Positions 57,517-64,000 of a stretch of 64,000 nt of DNA are shown here, piece after piece. The notes under the pieces are model-generated. The model was not told the DNA's origin and did not search any database. It worked only from the letters and a program-made list of their open reading frames with translations. The translations under genes were made by a program, and so were the position numbers. Source of the DNA: Nocardia bhagyanarayanae (GTDB lineage Bacteria; Actinomycetota; Actinomycetes; Mycobacteriales; Mycobacteriaceae); the NCBI RefSeq assembly GCF_006716565.1, contig NZ_VFPG01000001.1:3844001-3908000 (forward strand). Direction: 5' to 3'. Positions within the stretch are counted from its first letter, which is position 1. Each line of letters starts with the position of its first letter.

Positions 57517-58473
57517 GTGAGAACGACGCAGCGTGTGGAGCAGGCTTGCGGGCGTCGGGCGGTGCTCGCCGAATTGGGCATCGCCGATGTCCAGGACGAG
57601 ATCCGCGCCGCGGTGAGCGATCGGTCCCGGTACAGCTGCCGGTGTCCGGGATGCGCCTACGCCCAATGGGATATCCAGCGCCTCAAGTACTGGTTGTGCG
57701 GCAGGCTGGTCGCCTTCGGCGCCGACGAGGCCGACGTGGATCGGCGCATCGGGGGCATCCGCGTCGACATCCTCTGGCGGATCGGCGAGCGGACCTATGC
57801 CATCGAGGTGCGCGGCGGAGCGCTGGACCGGACCCTCGCCCTGGAGCACACGGCCCGGCTGCGCGAGGCGGGCTGCGACGGCGTGCTGTGGCTGTGCCAG
57901 CCCGGCTACTGGGTCGCCCACTTGCCTGCCCTCGGCATCGCCGACTTCGCCCCGCCCGCCTGCGATTACCTCGCCGAGATGGGCATGCTCGACGCCGAGC
58001 AGAGCGCGGTCGCGATGCCCCGGCGGGACCCGTTCGAACTGCGCGAGTTCTTGCGCGGCTGGGTATCGGGTGAGATCGTCTGGGGTTTCCGCGACGAGAT
58101 GACGGGAGGATGGGCCACCGTGACCGACTGGGAGCATCACACGAGAACGCAGGCGGCGGTGATCGCCCGGCAGCGGCAGGAGTTGATGAATCAACGCACC
58201 GCGCTCGCCCTCTCCCGGAAATCGGTCCGTGACAAGCAGAAACAGGTCATGAAGCTGACCGCCCGCCTGGAGCGCGCCGAACACGACGCCCAGGAACAGG
58301 CAGACGCGCTGGCCGAGGTGAACCGCAAGCTCGCCGACCACCACCGTGTGGACAACAGCCTGCGCGCCACCATCGCCGGCCTACAGCAGACCGTCAGCCA
58401 CTGGCAGCTGATCACCTACTGCGCGATGTTGCTGATCGTGACGTTCCTCGCGGCGGCGATGGTGGTGCGCTGA
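57517..58473 (+). CDS. CoiA-like nuclease-fold protein with coiled coil and C-terminal membrane anchor
   Basis: A 318-residue protein. YSCRCPGCAYAQWD (Cys41, 43, 46) looks like part of a zinc-binding cluster. LKYWLCGRLVAFGADEADVD then GGIRVDILWRIGERTYAIEV match the competence-protein CoiA-like order: helix, Asp, then E-x-(K/R) of a PD-(D/E)xK fold (IEVRGGALDR). DGVLWLCQPGYW follows as in that family. Residues about 205-285 are coiled coil, and 293-316 one hydrophobic anchor (LITYCAMLLIVTFLAAAMVV). Tail anchoring with the nuclease domain in the cytosol is inferred. Partner and role are unknown; nucleic-acid defence is one possibility. Confidence 0.7.
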   Translation: MRTTQRVEQACGRRAVLAELGIADVQDEIRAAVSDRSRYSCRCPGCAYAQWDIQRLKYWLCGRLVAFGADEADVDRRIGGIRVDILWRIGERTYAIEVRGGALDRTLALEHTARLREAGCDGVLWLCQPGYWVAHLPALGIADFAPPACDYLAEMGMLDAEQSAVAMPRRDPFELREFLRGWVSGEIVWGFRDEMTGGWATVTDWEHHTRTQAAVIARQRQELMNQRTALALSRKSVRDKQKQVMKLTARLERAEHDAQEQADALAEVNRKLADHHRVDNSLRATIAGLQQTVSHWQLITYCAMLLIVTFLAAAMVVR

Positions 58474-58713
58474 GCGCGCGAGGTGCGTGAACGTAGTTCG
58501 GCGAGTCCCTCATCGCGGCGGGCCCCGCCTCTCGGCGGGCAATCCTCCCGCACGGCATCAGACCGCGTTGGACGAAGTCGGCGAGACGGCACCGGGCCGC
58601 GTCGAGTGAGTTCGGCGGGCCCTTCCTCGTGACGGTCGTTCACCTCGCGGCGAGCCGGGTGCACAGCTGTGCTGGCAGGTGCGCCGTCTTGGTGGCGGGG
58701 CTGGGGGAGGGCT

Positions 58714-59907
58714 TCAGGGGCGGGTCAGGCGGAAGGGGCCGCGGTCCCAACGCCATTCATTGCGGAGCACAAGCGTCGTGAAATCGAGCAGCTCGAGGCC
58801 GCTGTCCTTGTGCAGCCGTCGTACTTCGTGCCAGGGCACGGACCCGCGCTCGATGAGCTCGGCGAGTTCGGCCTCGTGGCGAGCGTCTACCTCCCGGCGG
58901 GCCAGCTCGGGCAGACCGAGGCGGCTGCCCGTCCAGACCAGCCACCCCCATCCTTCGGCGTGTGCGCGGGCTCGGGCGGCCGCGGACCTGACGCGGTTGA
59001 CGTGGAAGGCGACGTGGCCGAGCGGCTGCACATCGATCAGCACCACCCGTCCGTCGGTGAGACGTGCGCCGACGGTCGGGTAGTGGACGCGTTCGGAACC
59101 GTCGATGTCGTACGGCACCGCCACCGGATGTTCCTGGAACGTCTCGACCAGGTCGGCCGCGTTGAGCGTGCGCAGCAGCCTGGCCTGGAGCGCGGAGTCG
59201 AAGCCGACGTCGCGGCCCACCTTGTCCAGGTAGAACCGTCCGCGGCCGTCGTCGTCACCGTCGACCGTCCGCGCGGAACTCGTCGGCAGCGCGGCGGGCG
59301 CGCCCGAAGTCCACTCGATGCGCGCCGACCACTCACCGACCTCCGTGGCGGCCGCGGGTTCGGCGTCGCGCAACTTCGCCAGCTGCCGGTTCGTCTTCTT
59401 CTGCCACGCCATGATCCGCTGCATGACGTACCCGGCGATCCGTTTCGCGTCCTCCGGCGCGTGTCCCGCGAGCCGCAGCTTCAGATACGACAACTCGTTG
59501 GCCGCCAAGTCCGTATCGGTCGCGTACGTCTCCACCAGCAGCGCCCGCGTCAGCGCCGAATCCCGCCCATCCACCGGATACCGCTGCTCGAACACCTCCG
59601 CTTGCCCCCGGCTCAGCGCCGCCTCCCGCAACATCTGCCCGACAGCCCGAGTGTGCAACTGCCGCACCCGATCCCGCGCTAGATCGAACCGCGCCCCGAT
59701 TCGGGCCAACGTCTCCGGCCCCTCCCCGCCGATCCCCAGCCGATACCCCAAAATCTCCGCATCCCGCTTCCGTCGCTCCCCGAATACCCCCACCATCCCC
59801 GCAACCCCCTCGTTCACCTCTTCGAGCCCGAACGACACCTCCCCCTGGATGTCGTCGACGAACAAACCCCCGTCCCGCGCGCCACCAAACCCCAATTCAC
59901 CAGCCAC
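58714..59907 (-). CDS. Sigma-70 region 4-like HTH protein fused to a TnsA-like (catalytically altered) domain
   Basis: A 397-residue protein starting at GTG 59907. Residues about 50-97 read ILGYRLGIGGEGPETLARIG then RDRVRQLHTRAVGQMLREA, a sigma-70 region-4-type HTH. Residues about 232-330 resemble the TnsA endonuclease domain: VGFDSALQARLLRTL, then FQEHPVAVPYDIDGS, VHYPTVGARLTDGRVVLIDV and QPLGH. The TnsA catalytic positions E, D and K (FES, PD, EVK) are D, T and Q here, so cleavage is unlikely. It lies just downstream of a tRNA operon terminator and next to the CoiA-like gene. DNA binding or regulation is the likely role. Confidence 0.75.
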   Translation of the reverse strand: MAGELGFGGARDGGLFVDDIQGEVSFGLEEVNEGVAGMVGVFGERRKRDAEILGYRLGIGGEGPETLARIGARFDLARDRVRQLHTRAVGQMLREAALSRGQAEVFEQRYPVDGRDSALTRALLVETYATDTDLAANELSYLKLRLAGHAPEDAKRIAGYVMQRIMAWQKKTNRQLAKLRDAEPAAATEVGEWSARIEWTSGAPAALPTSSARTVDGDDDGRGRFYLDKVGRDVGFDSALQARLLRTLNAADLVETFQEHPVAVPYDIDGSERVHYPTVGARLTDGRVVLIDVQPLGHVAFHVNRVRSAAARARAHAEGWGWLVWTGSRLGLPELARREVDARHEAELAELIERGSVPWHEVRRLHKDSGLELLDFTTLVLRNEWRWDRGPFRLTRP

Positions 59908-60010
59908 AACCGGCAGCCTAACGAGAGCCTCCGACAATCCGGGCCCTACGAGGCCGAGCCTTCGAAGGCCCACACTCGCCCAGACGCTCGAAGCAATCGT
60001 GGGCACAAAC

Positions 60011-60039
60011 AAAAACAGACCCGGTCGAAACCGGGTCTG
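60011..60039 (-). terminator. Intrinsic terminator of the tRNA operon
   Basis: CAGACCCGGT (60016-60025), loop CGAA, ACCGGGTCTG (60030-60039). On the reverse strand the stem is followed by TTTTTGTTTG. It is the clearest Rho-independent terminator in the window and lies 13 bases after the tRNA-Val CCA end. Confidence 0.92.
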
Positions 60040-60052
60040 ATCTGTGAGACGG

Positions 60053-60127
60053 TGGTGCGCGATACTGGGATTGAACCAGTGACCTCTTCCGTGTCAGGGA
60101 AGCGCTCTCCCGCTGAGCTAATCGCGC
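60053..60127 (-). tRNA. tRNA-Val (GAC)
   Basis: Acceptor GCGCGAT pairs with ATCGCGC. The anticodon stem-loop CTTCC-CTGACAC-GGAAG gives anticodon GAC, and the T-loop GGTTCAATCCC is standard. The 3' CCA is encoded (60053-60055). It is the last gene of the Gly-Cys-Val operon. Confidence 0.95.
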
Positions 60128-60128
60128 G

Positions 60129-60199
60129 AGGTGGAGACGGGAATCGAACCCGTGTGCACGGCTTTGCAGGCCGTTGCCTCACCACTCGGCCACTCCACC
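60129..60199 (-). tRNA. tRNA-Cys (GCA)
   Basis: Acceptor GGTGGAG pairs with CTCCACC, anticodon loop CCTGCAA with GCA, T-loop GGTTCGATTCC, discriminator T. CCA is not encoded. Only one base separates it from tRNA-Val(GAC). Confidence 0.95.
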
Positions 60200-60244
60200 G
60201 CGCAAAGGGGGAAGGCTGTTTACACTGCCTGGCCCTACCTCTCG

Positions 60245-60317
60245 AGCGGATGACGGGATTCGAACCCGCGACCCTCACCTTGGCAAGGTGATGCGCTACC
60301 AGCTGCGCTACATCCGC
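60245..60317 (-). tRNA. tRNA-Gly (GCC)
   Basis: Acceptor GCGGATG pairs with CATCCGC, anticodon loop CTTGCCAAG with GCC, T-loop GGTTCGAATCC. CCA is not encoded. First gene of the minus-strand tRNA operon. Confidence 0.95.
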
Positions 60318-60367
60318 ATTTGCATCTCGGGGGCTTTCGTTCCGGCCTCCTCGGTGCGAGACAGAAC

Positions 60368-60397
60368 ATTAGCCGACGCCCGGTGAAAGGTACAAAT
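60368..60397 (-). promoter_or_regulatory. Promoter of the Gly-Cys-Val tRNA operon
   Basis: On the reverse strand TTGTAC (60397-60392), an 18-base spacer and TAATGT (60373-60368) give a sigma-A-type promoter about 50 bp before tRNA-Gly. The rest of the 397-bp region 60318-60714 holds no gene that I can support. Confidence 0.6.
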
Positions 60398-60635
60398 CCG
60401 CTGGTAGAACGGCCGGAAACGGTGAAGTTGCGAGTGTGGCCGATGCGATCGATGGGGTGCGAGGGACTGGGGAGGTATGTGTGTCGCGGCGTCGCTTCGG
60501 CTGGAGGGGGCGAGGAGGGCCCGGAATCGGCCGCTCGGGGTAAGGGCGGGGGCATTGGGGACGGTCCGGCCGGTCTCATCCGCATCAGGACGACTCACCG
60601 GCAACAGGGCGAATTGGTGCTGTCCAAGTGGCGAT

Positions 60636-60666
60636 TTGGTGGCTGACCGGTAGATCGTGCTAATGT
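60636..60666 (+). promoter_or_regulatory. Promoter of tRNA-Val (CAC)
   Basis: TTGGTG at 60636-60641 and TAATGT at 60661-60666 are spaced by 19 bases, about 50 bp upstream of the tRNA. The -10 hexamer is identical to that of the divergent tRNA operon. Confidence 0.5.
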
Positions 60667-60714
60667 TCCATCTCGTTCGGAAGGCCATCGAGTCGCCATC
60701 CGAACGGAGAGTTC

Positions 60715-60786
60715 GGTCTCATAGCTCAGCGGGAGAGCGTCCGCCTCACACGCGGAAGGTCGCTGGTTCGATCCCAGCTGGGACCA
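60715..60786 (+). tRNA. tRNA-Val (CAC)
   Basis: Acceptor GGTCTCA pairs with TGGGACC (one wobble), anticodon loop CCTCACACG with CAC, T-loop GGTTCGATCCC, discriminator A. CCA is not encoded. It is divergent from the Gly-Cys-Val operon; a mobile-element remnant follows downstream. Confidence 0.94.
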
Positions 60787-60799
60787 CTCAGAAGCTGCA

Positions 60800-60833
60800 G
60801 GTCGGGGGCTATTTCGAGAGAAATAGCCCGACC
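60800..60833 (+). terminator. Hairpin after tRNA-Val (CAC)
   Basis: GGTCGGGGGCTATTTC (60800-60815), loop GAGA, GAAATAGCCCGACC (60820-60833): a long stem with a small bulge, 14 bases after the tRNA. Confidence 0.75.
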
Positions 60834-61018
60834 GCGTGCAATAAACGTGCGACAAATCAGCATCTAATCTGGCACTTGCCTCAGCTCAAGTAGTGGTCGC
60901 TACCATCTCCCGATGTGACCTTTGTCGCAGCCGGATAGGAGTGCTGGGCTGAGGGTGTCGTCGAATGAGACGTTGTCAGGGCTGGACTGGTCGGTGCCGA
61001 GGGCTCCGGCGCCGTACC

Positions 61019-61171
61019 TCAGCGCAGCGGGCGCATAGCAGCATCGATGTCTTCGAGTGCAATGCGTATCTGCCCCCTGAATCTGTAGGCCGGCGGAGTG
61101 CCATCGGCAATCATCCGTCTGTTTGTGTCCTTGGTCACACTGGCGCGCTCAGCTGCGAACTCGATCGACAC
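61019..61171 (-). pseudogene. Excisionase/MerR-type HTH protein remnant
   Basis: About 50 residues are open from GTG 61171: VSIEFAAERASVTKDTNRRM, then IADGTPPAYRFRGQIRIALE and DIDAAMRPLR. This is the excisionase-family DNA-binding pattern (TxxRRxIADGxLPAYRxGxxxIRI...DLDAxLRP), with the first beta/helix element shortened. The N-terminus abuts the CRISPR-like repeats three bases away. No integrase gene is present. Its place beside tRNA-Val suggests the leftover of an integrated element; a functional small protein is less likely. Confidence 0.55.
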
Positions 61172-61174
61172 GTC

Positions 61175-61361
61175 TTGCTCCCCGCTGCGGGGATGAGCCC
61201 GCGGCCGCGCCGTCGGCGCTACCGCCGAACTGGTGCTCCCCGTGCACGCGAGGATGAGCCCTGTAAGGCCGTTACCCCTATGCAAACTGCCAGTGCTCCC
61301 CGCGCACGCGGAATGAGATCCGGGTCAGCGAAGTGTTCCCTGCGCAGGCTCGGATGAGCCC
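61175..61361 (+). CRISPR. Decayed type I-E-like CRISPR array (four repeats, no cas genes)
   Basis: Four imperfect repeats occur at 61175-61200, 61233-61261, 61293-61320 and 61333-61361. The best preserved ends begin GTGCTCCCCG and finish GGATGAGCCC, with a CCCCGCG/CGCGGGG-type inner palindrome, the style of actinobacterial type I-E repeats. Spacers are 32, 31 and about 12 bases, so the first two have the standard I-E length and the third is truncated. Each repeat carries its own substitutions or deletions (for example three bases lost from repeat 1). No cas1, cas2 or cascade gene lies in the window. Confidence 0.75.
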
Positions 61362-61810
61362 GTCGCCCGCAACCGCGACAGCCAGATCAAAGTGCGATGG
61401 TCACCGTGTGGTCATCGGCAATGAGATCGGATACCGATCCCGATCGTTGGGCATCGGCAGGGTGCAAAGTCGACCGGGCTGACGGCTAAGCGCAGAAGTT
61501 GCCCGCCGTGTTCGGTCCCGGTCTTGCCGCGCAGCAGTTTTCGGCTTGCCGTGCCGAGTTATGGGCAACCAGCTTCGGTTTCACCCCAAGAGTGCGCCCA
61601 AATCCCCTGGCTCGAGGTCCTGGTCTCGAGCGCCCGCGCACTCGACCCGACCGGTACGGCGGTGATCGAAAGCCTCCAGCCGGCGCGTCCGAAGCCAGTC
61701 CTGATCGAGGTGTGCTCGCCGCGGTCGATGTGTCAGACAGGTGCAGTGTCAGTCTTGCGCCGCGGCTGAGCCTGCTGATGCCGAAGGATGCTGCCGAACG
61801 GGCGGGGCCC
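61362..61810. other. Gene-free, compositionally different segment
   Basis: I see no supportable gene. GC is lower than in the neighbouring genes. GATCGG-ATA-CCGATC at 61425-61439 forms a short palindrome. A possible fifth, unrecognisable repeat could start near 61392. The segment probably belongs to the same decayed element as the CRISPR repeats and the excisionase remnant. Confidence 0.4.
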
Positions 61811-62674
61811 CTAGCGTCGCAGGAGGTCGACGACGCCGGTGGTCGACTCCTTCCCGCCGCCCTCGGCGACCCGCCGCTCCATCAGTGCCATGAATGGCGT
61901 CAGGAGTTCGGGGCTCACGCCCTGCTCGGCAGCGGTACGCAGCAATGTCCCGTTCGTGGTGACCATCATCGCCAGATTCGACTCGACGCCCTCGGCGTAG
62001 TCGCCGCTCGCCAGCTGGGCGGCGGTGCCGTACGCATATCCGGCCATCGCCTGCTGGTAGCCGACCAGGAGGGGGGCGAACTCCACCGGCGAGATGTCTT
62101 CCGCACGTATCAGGGCGAACGCGTGCGTGGCGCCGGCGAACATGCCCCACATCGCGCTGAGCAGGGCGATGTCGTAGAGAGCCGCGAACCCGGCGTCGGC
62201 GCCGACGTAGGTGACACCGGCGGGTACGGCCAAAGCCTCGGCGTGAGTCTCGTGCAGCTCGGCCGAGCCGCTGTAGAAGACGTACCCACCGGAGTCGGCG
62301 ACACCGATCATCGATGGAACGGCCATGATCCCGCCGTCCAGGAAACGTCCGCCGCGCACGGCGATCCAGTCGGACAGCGTGCGGGCCTCGGCGGGGGTGC
62401 TGGTAGTCAGGTTGACGATGTCCCGACCGGTCAGATCGATGCCGTCCAGTGTCGCGCGAACCGACGCGTCATCGAGAAGGCACACGACAACGAGAGAGTT
62501 CGCGGCGACGGCGTCGGCGACGGTGGACGCGACGACGGCCCCCTCCGGAGCCGGCCGGGCACTGCGGTTCCAGACCGTGACGGCGTACCCCACGGCCAGC
62601 CACGAGCGAACCAGGGCCGAGCCCATATCGCCGAGGCCGAGGACAGTTAGCGACTTCTTCGAGTGATCGGACAT
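61811..62674 (-). CDS. NAD(P)-dependent oxidoreductase, imine reductase-like (6PGDH family)
   Basis: A 287-residue beta-hydroxyacid-dehydrogenase-fold enzyme. Its N-terminal Rossmann motif is LTVLGLGDMGSALVRSWLAV, with TVWNRSARPAP setting NADPH preference (Arg after Asn). VNLTTSTPAEARTLSDWIAV and RFLDGGIMAVPSMIGVADSG are characteristic of imine reductases rather than 3-hydroxyisobutyrate dehydrogenases. The C-terminal half is helical, as in the NADPH-6PGDH-like dimerisation domain. Start ATG 62674. It is divergent from an HxlR regulator, so it is probably induced by its substrate or a reactive aldehyde/imine. Confidence 0.88.
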   Translation of the reverse strand: MSDHSKKSLTVLGLGDMGSALVRSWLAVGYAVTVWNRSARPAPEGAVVASTVADAVAANSLVVVCLLDDASVRATLDGIDLTGRDIVNLTTSTPAEARTLSDWIAVRGGRFLDGGIMAVPSMIGVADSGGYVFYSGSAELHETHAEALAVPAGVTYVGADAGFAALYDIALLSAMWGMFAGATHAFALIRAEDISPVEFAPLLVGYQQAMAGYAYGTAAQLASGDYAEGVESNLAMMVTTNGTLLRTAAEQGVSPELLTPFMALMERRVAEGGGKESTTGVVDLLRR

Positions 62675-62720
62675 GACGGCTACTCTTGGCCAGGCATCCG
62701 GATCGAACAAGTACGCACAT

Positions 62721-62740
62721 GGAAGTGGGTACGCACTTCC
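62721..62740. promoter_or_regulatory. Candidate HxlR operator
   Basis: GGAAGTG at 62721-62727 and CACTTCC at 62734-62740 form a perfect 7-bp inverted repeat with a 6-bp spacer. It is centred between the divergent imine-reductase-like and HxlR genes. Overlapping direct copies of (A/G)GTACGCAC (62710-62718 and 62728-62736) are also present. Confidence 0.6.
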
Positions 62741-62757
62741 GGGAAAGAGAACAGGTA

Positions 62758-63123
62758 ATGGAAGGGGCAGACGTGCCGATCGGACGCAGGCCGGGCGCGT
62801 ACACGTGTGGGCTCGACGCCACCCTCTCGGTACTGAACGGCAAGTGGAAGATGATGATCCTGTGGCCGCTGAGCGAGCGCCCGCACCGATTCGGTGAATT
62901 GCGCCGCCAGGTACCGGGTGTCTCCGAGAAGGTCCTCACCACGCAACTGCGGGAGCTGGAGGCCGATGGGATCGTCCACCGCGAGGTGTACGACGAGGTG
63001 ATCCCCCGCGTCGAATACTCGCTGACCCCGCTGGGCGAACTGCTCAACAACGCCCTGCTGCCTTTGGAAGCTTGGGGCCGTGAACATCTCATGGATGCCC
63101 CCACATCCTCCGGCCGTCACTGA
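62758..63123 (+). CDS. HxlR family transcriptional regulator
   Basis: A 121-residue wHTH regulator: CGLDATLSVLNGKWKMMILW has the conserved Cys and GKWK of the family. FGELRRQVPGVSEKVLTTQL is the recognition helix, and YSLTPLGELLNNALLPLEAW ends it. The conserved Cys may sense aldehydes or oxidants. I chose ATG 62758 (AGG four bases upstream), which leaves the inverted repeat outside the gene; ATG 62719 would bury it in coding sequence. Confidence 0.9.
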   Translation: MEGADVPIGRRPGAYTCGLDATLSVLNGKWKMMILWPLSERPHRFGELRRQVPGVSEKVLTTQLRELEADGIVHREVYDEVIPRVEYSLTPLGELLNNALLPLEAWGREHLMDAPTSSGRH

Positions 63124-63159
63124 CTGTGTCTTCGCCGTCCCGGCGGGGGATGCTCGCGT

Positions 63160-63987
63160 TCAGCGGAACGGAATCACCTTGCGGTACTGGACCAATTCAC
63201 CGCGGGGCTCGGTGGTCCCGGCGGGCAGCGTGGCCAGCCAGTTGACGTCGATCGCCGCGTCGTCGGCGCTGAGCGCTTGGTCCATGTTGTCGAACCAGGG
63301 GCGCGAAGCGTCGGTATCGACCAAGCCCGGGCATGCGGCGTTCACCAGTATGTCGCGCTCGGGCGGCAGGTCACGCGCCGCGATCCGCGCGGCGGCAACC
63401 TGTCCGACCTTGGACGGCACATTGATCCACTCGGGCCAGCCCTCGTCTGCCGCGCGCCCCGCTTCCACCGCATCGACGTACTCGTCCATCACGCGGTCGA
63501 TGTCGCCGAGGCAGATACCCGGACGATCGAAGCGCTCCCACAACCGAGGATCCAGCTGTGTCAGTGTCCCGAAAAAGCTCGCCACCACCACGTAGCGCGC
63601 CCCGTCGCGCAGCCGCGGCAGGAACGCGTCGAGCATCCGCCGCGTCCCATGGTTGTTGGTGTCGACGAAACCGCGCACCTGCGACGCGTTGTCGAGTTCG
63701 GGTGAAATACGTGCCGCCGCATTGGAAATGACGATATCGACACCGCCGTGCCGGGTGGCGATACGCTCCGCCGCTGCACGCACCGAACTGTCGTCGGACA
63801 CGTCGAGGACTTCGAATGCGGGCCGCAGTCCTTCGGCCTCCAGCAGCGCGACCGCCGCCGCCCCGCGATCGGGGTCGCGAGCGGTGAGATAGACCGTCGA
63901 GCCCGCCGGGAGGGTGCGGCACAGCCCACGCACCAGTGCCAATCCCAAGCCTTGATTGCCGCCGGTGACGATAGCGATCTTCGACAT
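63160..63987 (-). CDS. SDR family oxidoreductase (carbonyl-reductase-like)
   Basis: A 275-residue SDR starting MSKIAIVTGGNQGLGLALVR. The cofactor motif is TGGNQGLG, the adenine-site acid is in EVLDVSDDSSVRAAAERIA, and VDIVISNAAARISPELD replaces NNAG with SNAA. The active-site Ser region is YVVVASFFGTL. At the usual YxxxK the sequence is WINVPSKVGQVAAARIAAR: the Lys is kept but the Tyr position is Asn. The overall shape resembles human CBR1. It is next to, and convergent with, the HxlR gene. Activity is uncertain. Confidence 0.88.
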   Translation of the reverse strand: MSKIAIVTGGNQGLGLALVRGLCRTLPAGSTVYLTARDPDRGAAAVALLEAEGLRPAFEVLDVSDDSSVRAAAERIATRHGGVDIVISNAAARISPELDNASQVRGFVDTNNHGTRRMLDAFLPRLRDGARYVVVASFFGTLTQLDPRLWERFDRPGICLGDIDRVMDEYVDAVEAGRAADEGWPEWINVPSKVGQVAAARIAARDLPPERDILVNAACPGLVDTDASRPWFDNMDQALSADDAAIDVNWLATLPAGTTEPRGELVQYRKVIPFR

Positions 63988-64000
63988 TCCTCGAAAACTA

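Noticed and set aside
60320..60646. A 108-residue frame between the divergent tRNAs
   Set aside because: It starts inside the tRNA-Gly promoter side, is Gly/Arg-rich without motifs, and overlaps promoter elements.
61392..61424. A fifth CRISPR-like repeat
   Set aside because: It begins GTGC and ends ATGAGATC at a plausible distance, but the interior does not match and the length is wrong.
61524..61769. An 81-residue + strand frame downstream of the CRISPR repeats
   Set aside because: It has no recognisable motif, weak codon bias and no ribosome binding site; I treat the segment as gene-free.
60715..61810. A tRNA-derived attachment-site duplication flanking the remnant element
   Set aside because: I looked for a second copy of the tRNA-Val 3' end downstream and saw none in the window, so no attL/attR pair is called.

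Overview
The window is GC-rich chromosomal DNA (around 70% by eye) from a mycolic-acid actinomycete, most likely Nocardia or a close relative. The evidence is a mycobacterial-type arabinan gene (aftC), the actinobacterial coproheme route (hemE, hemG/Y, hemQ), polyphosphate glucokinase, a principal sigma factor with a Lys/Ala-rich N-terminus, and many actinobacterial DUF families. From about 14.5 to 48.8 kb the gene order closely follows, as I recall it, the Mycobacterium tuberculosis block Rv2703 to Rv2669: sigA, ppgK, suhB, cei, DUF4193, DUF3093, dut, DUF3710, hydrolase, OB-fold, DUF3159, ceoC, ceoB, APC permease, TrmA-like, dxs, HRDC/RNase D, DUF3000, hemE, hemG, hemQ, msrB, aftC, hydrolase, ribD-like, zapE, GNAT. 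Lineage-specific genes interrupt it: a SigD/ShbA-like ECF sigma factor, and a DUF1330/VOC/enoyl-CoA hydratase/SIMPL/glutaminase group.

Layout. 0-14.3 kb is variable: a YihY protein cut by the window edge, a DEAH helicase, a divergent TetR/SDR pair with a shared inverted repeat, a SWIM/SNF2 pair, a second TetR, small conserved proteins, a NarL-type two-component system, a GAP-family membrane protein, a KhtT/KhtU-like cation/proton antiporter pair, a decayed rhomboid-like gene and an MHYT membrane sensor. 14.5-48.8 kb is the conserved housekeeping block. 49.2-56.1 kb is an oxidative cassette on one strand: two flavin monooxygenases, two cytochromes P450 and a LysR regulator. 56.1-59.9 kb holds three unusual proteins: a coiled-coil protein with a degenerate pentapeptide repeat, a CoiA-like nuclease-fold protein with coiled coil and C-terminal membrane anchor, and a sigma-region-4-like HTH fused to a TnsA-like domain whose catalytic residues are all replaced. 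60.0-60.8 kb holds four tRNA genes (Gly-Cys-Val operon, and divergent Val). Next to them, 60.8-61.8 kb carries an excisionase-like remnant and a short decayed array of type I-E-like CRISPR repeats without cas genes. 61.8-64.0 kb holds an imine-reductase-like enzyme, a divergent HxlR regulator and an SDR.

Genes that appear to work together: ribD-like/hydrolase/aftC/msrB as one minus-strand operon; hemE-hemG-hemQ for coproheme-dependent heme synthesis; ceoB-ceoC beside the APC permease for potassium transport control; KhtT/KhtU for cation efflux; and the P450/monooxygenase cassette for oxidation of an unidentified lipophilic substrate. Signs of genome decay are frequent: a phosphatase gene reduced to stitched fragments, a rhomboid remnant, and the CRISPR/excisionase remnant. 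A roughly 45-bp dispersed repeat occurs four times at gene 3' ends. The most unusual items are the TnsA-like/sigma-4 fusion, the membrane-anchored CoiA-like protein, and the orphan CRISPR relic at the tRNA locus.
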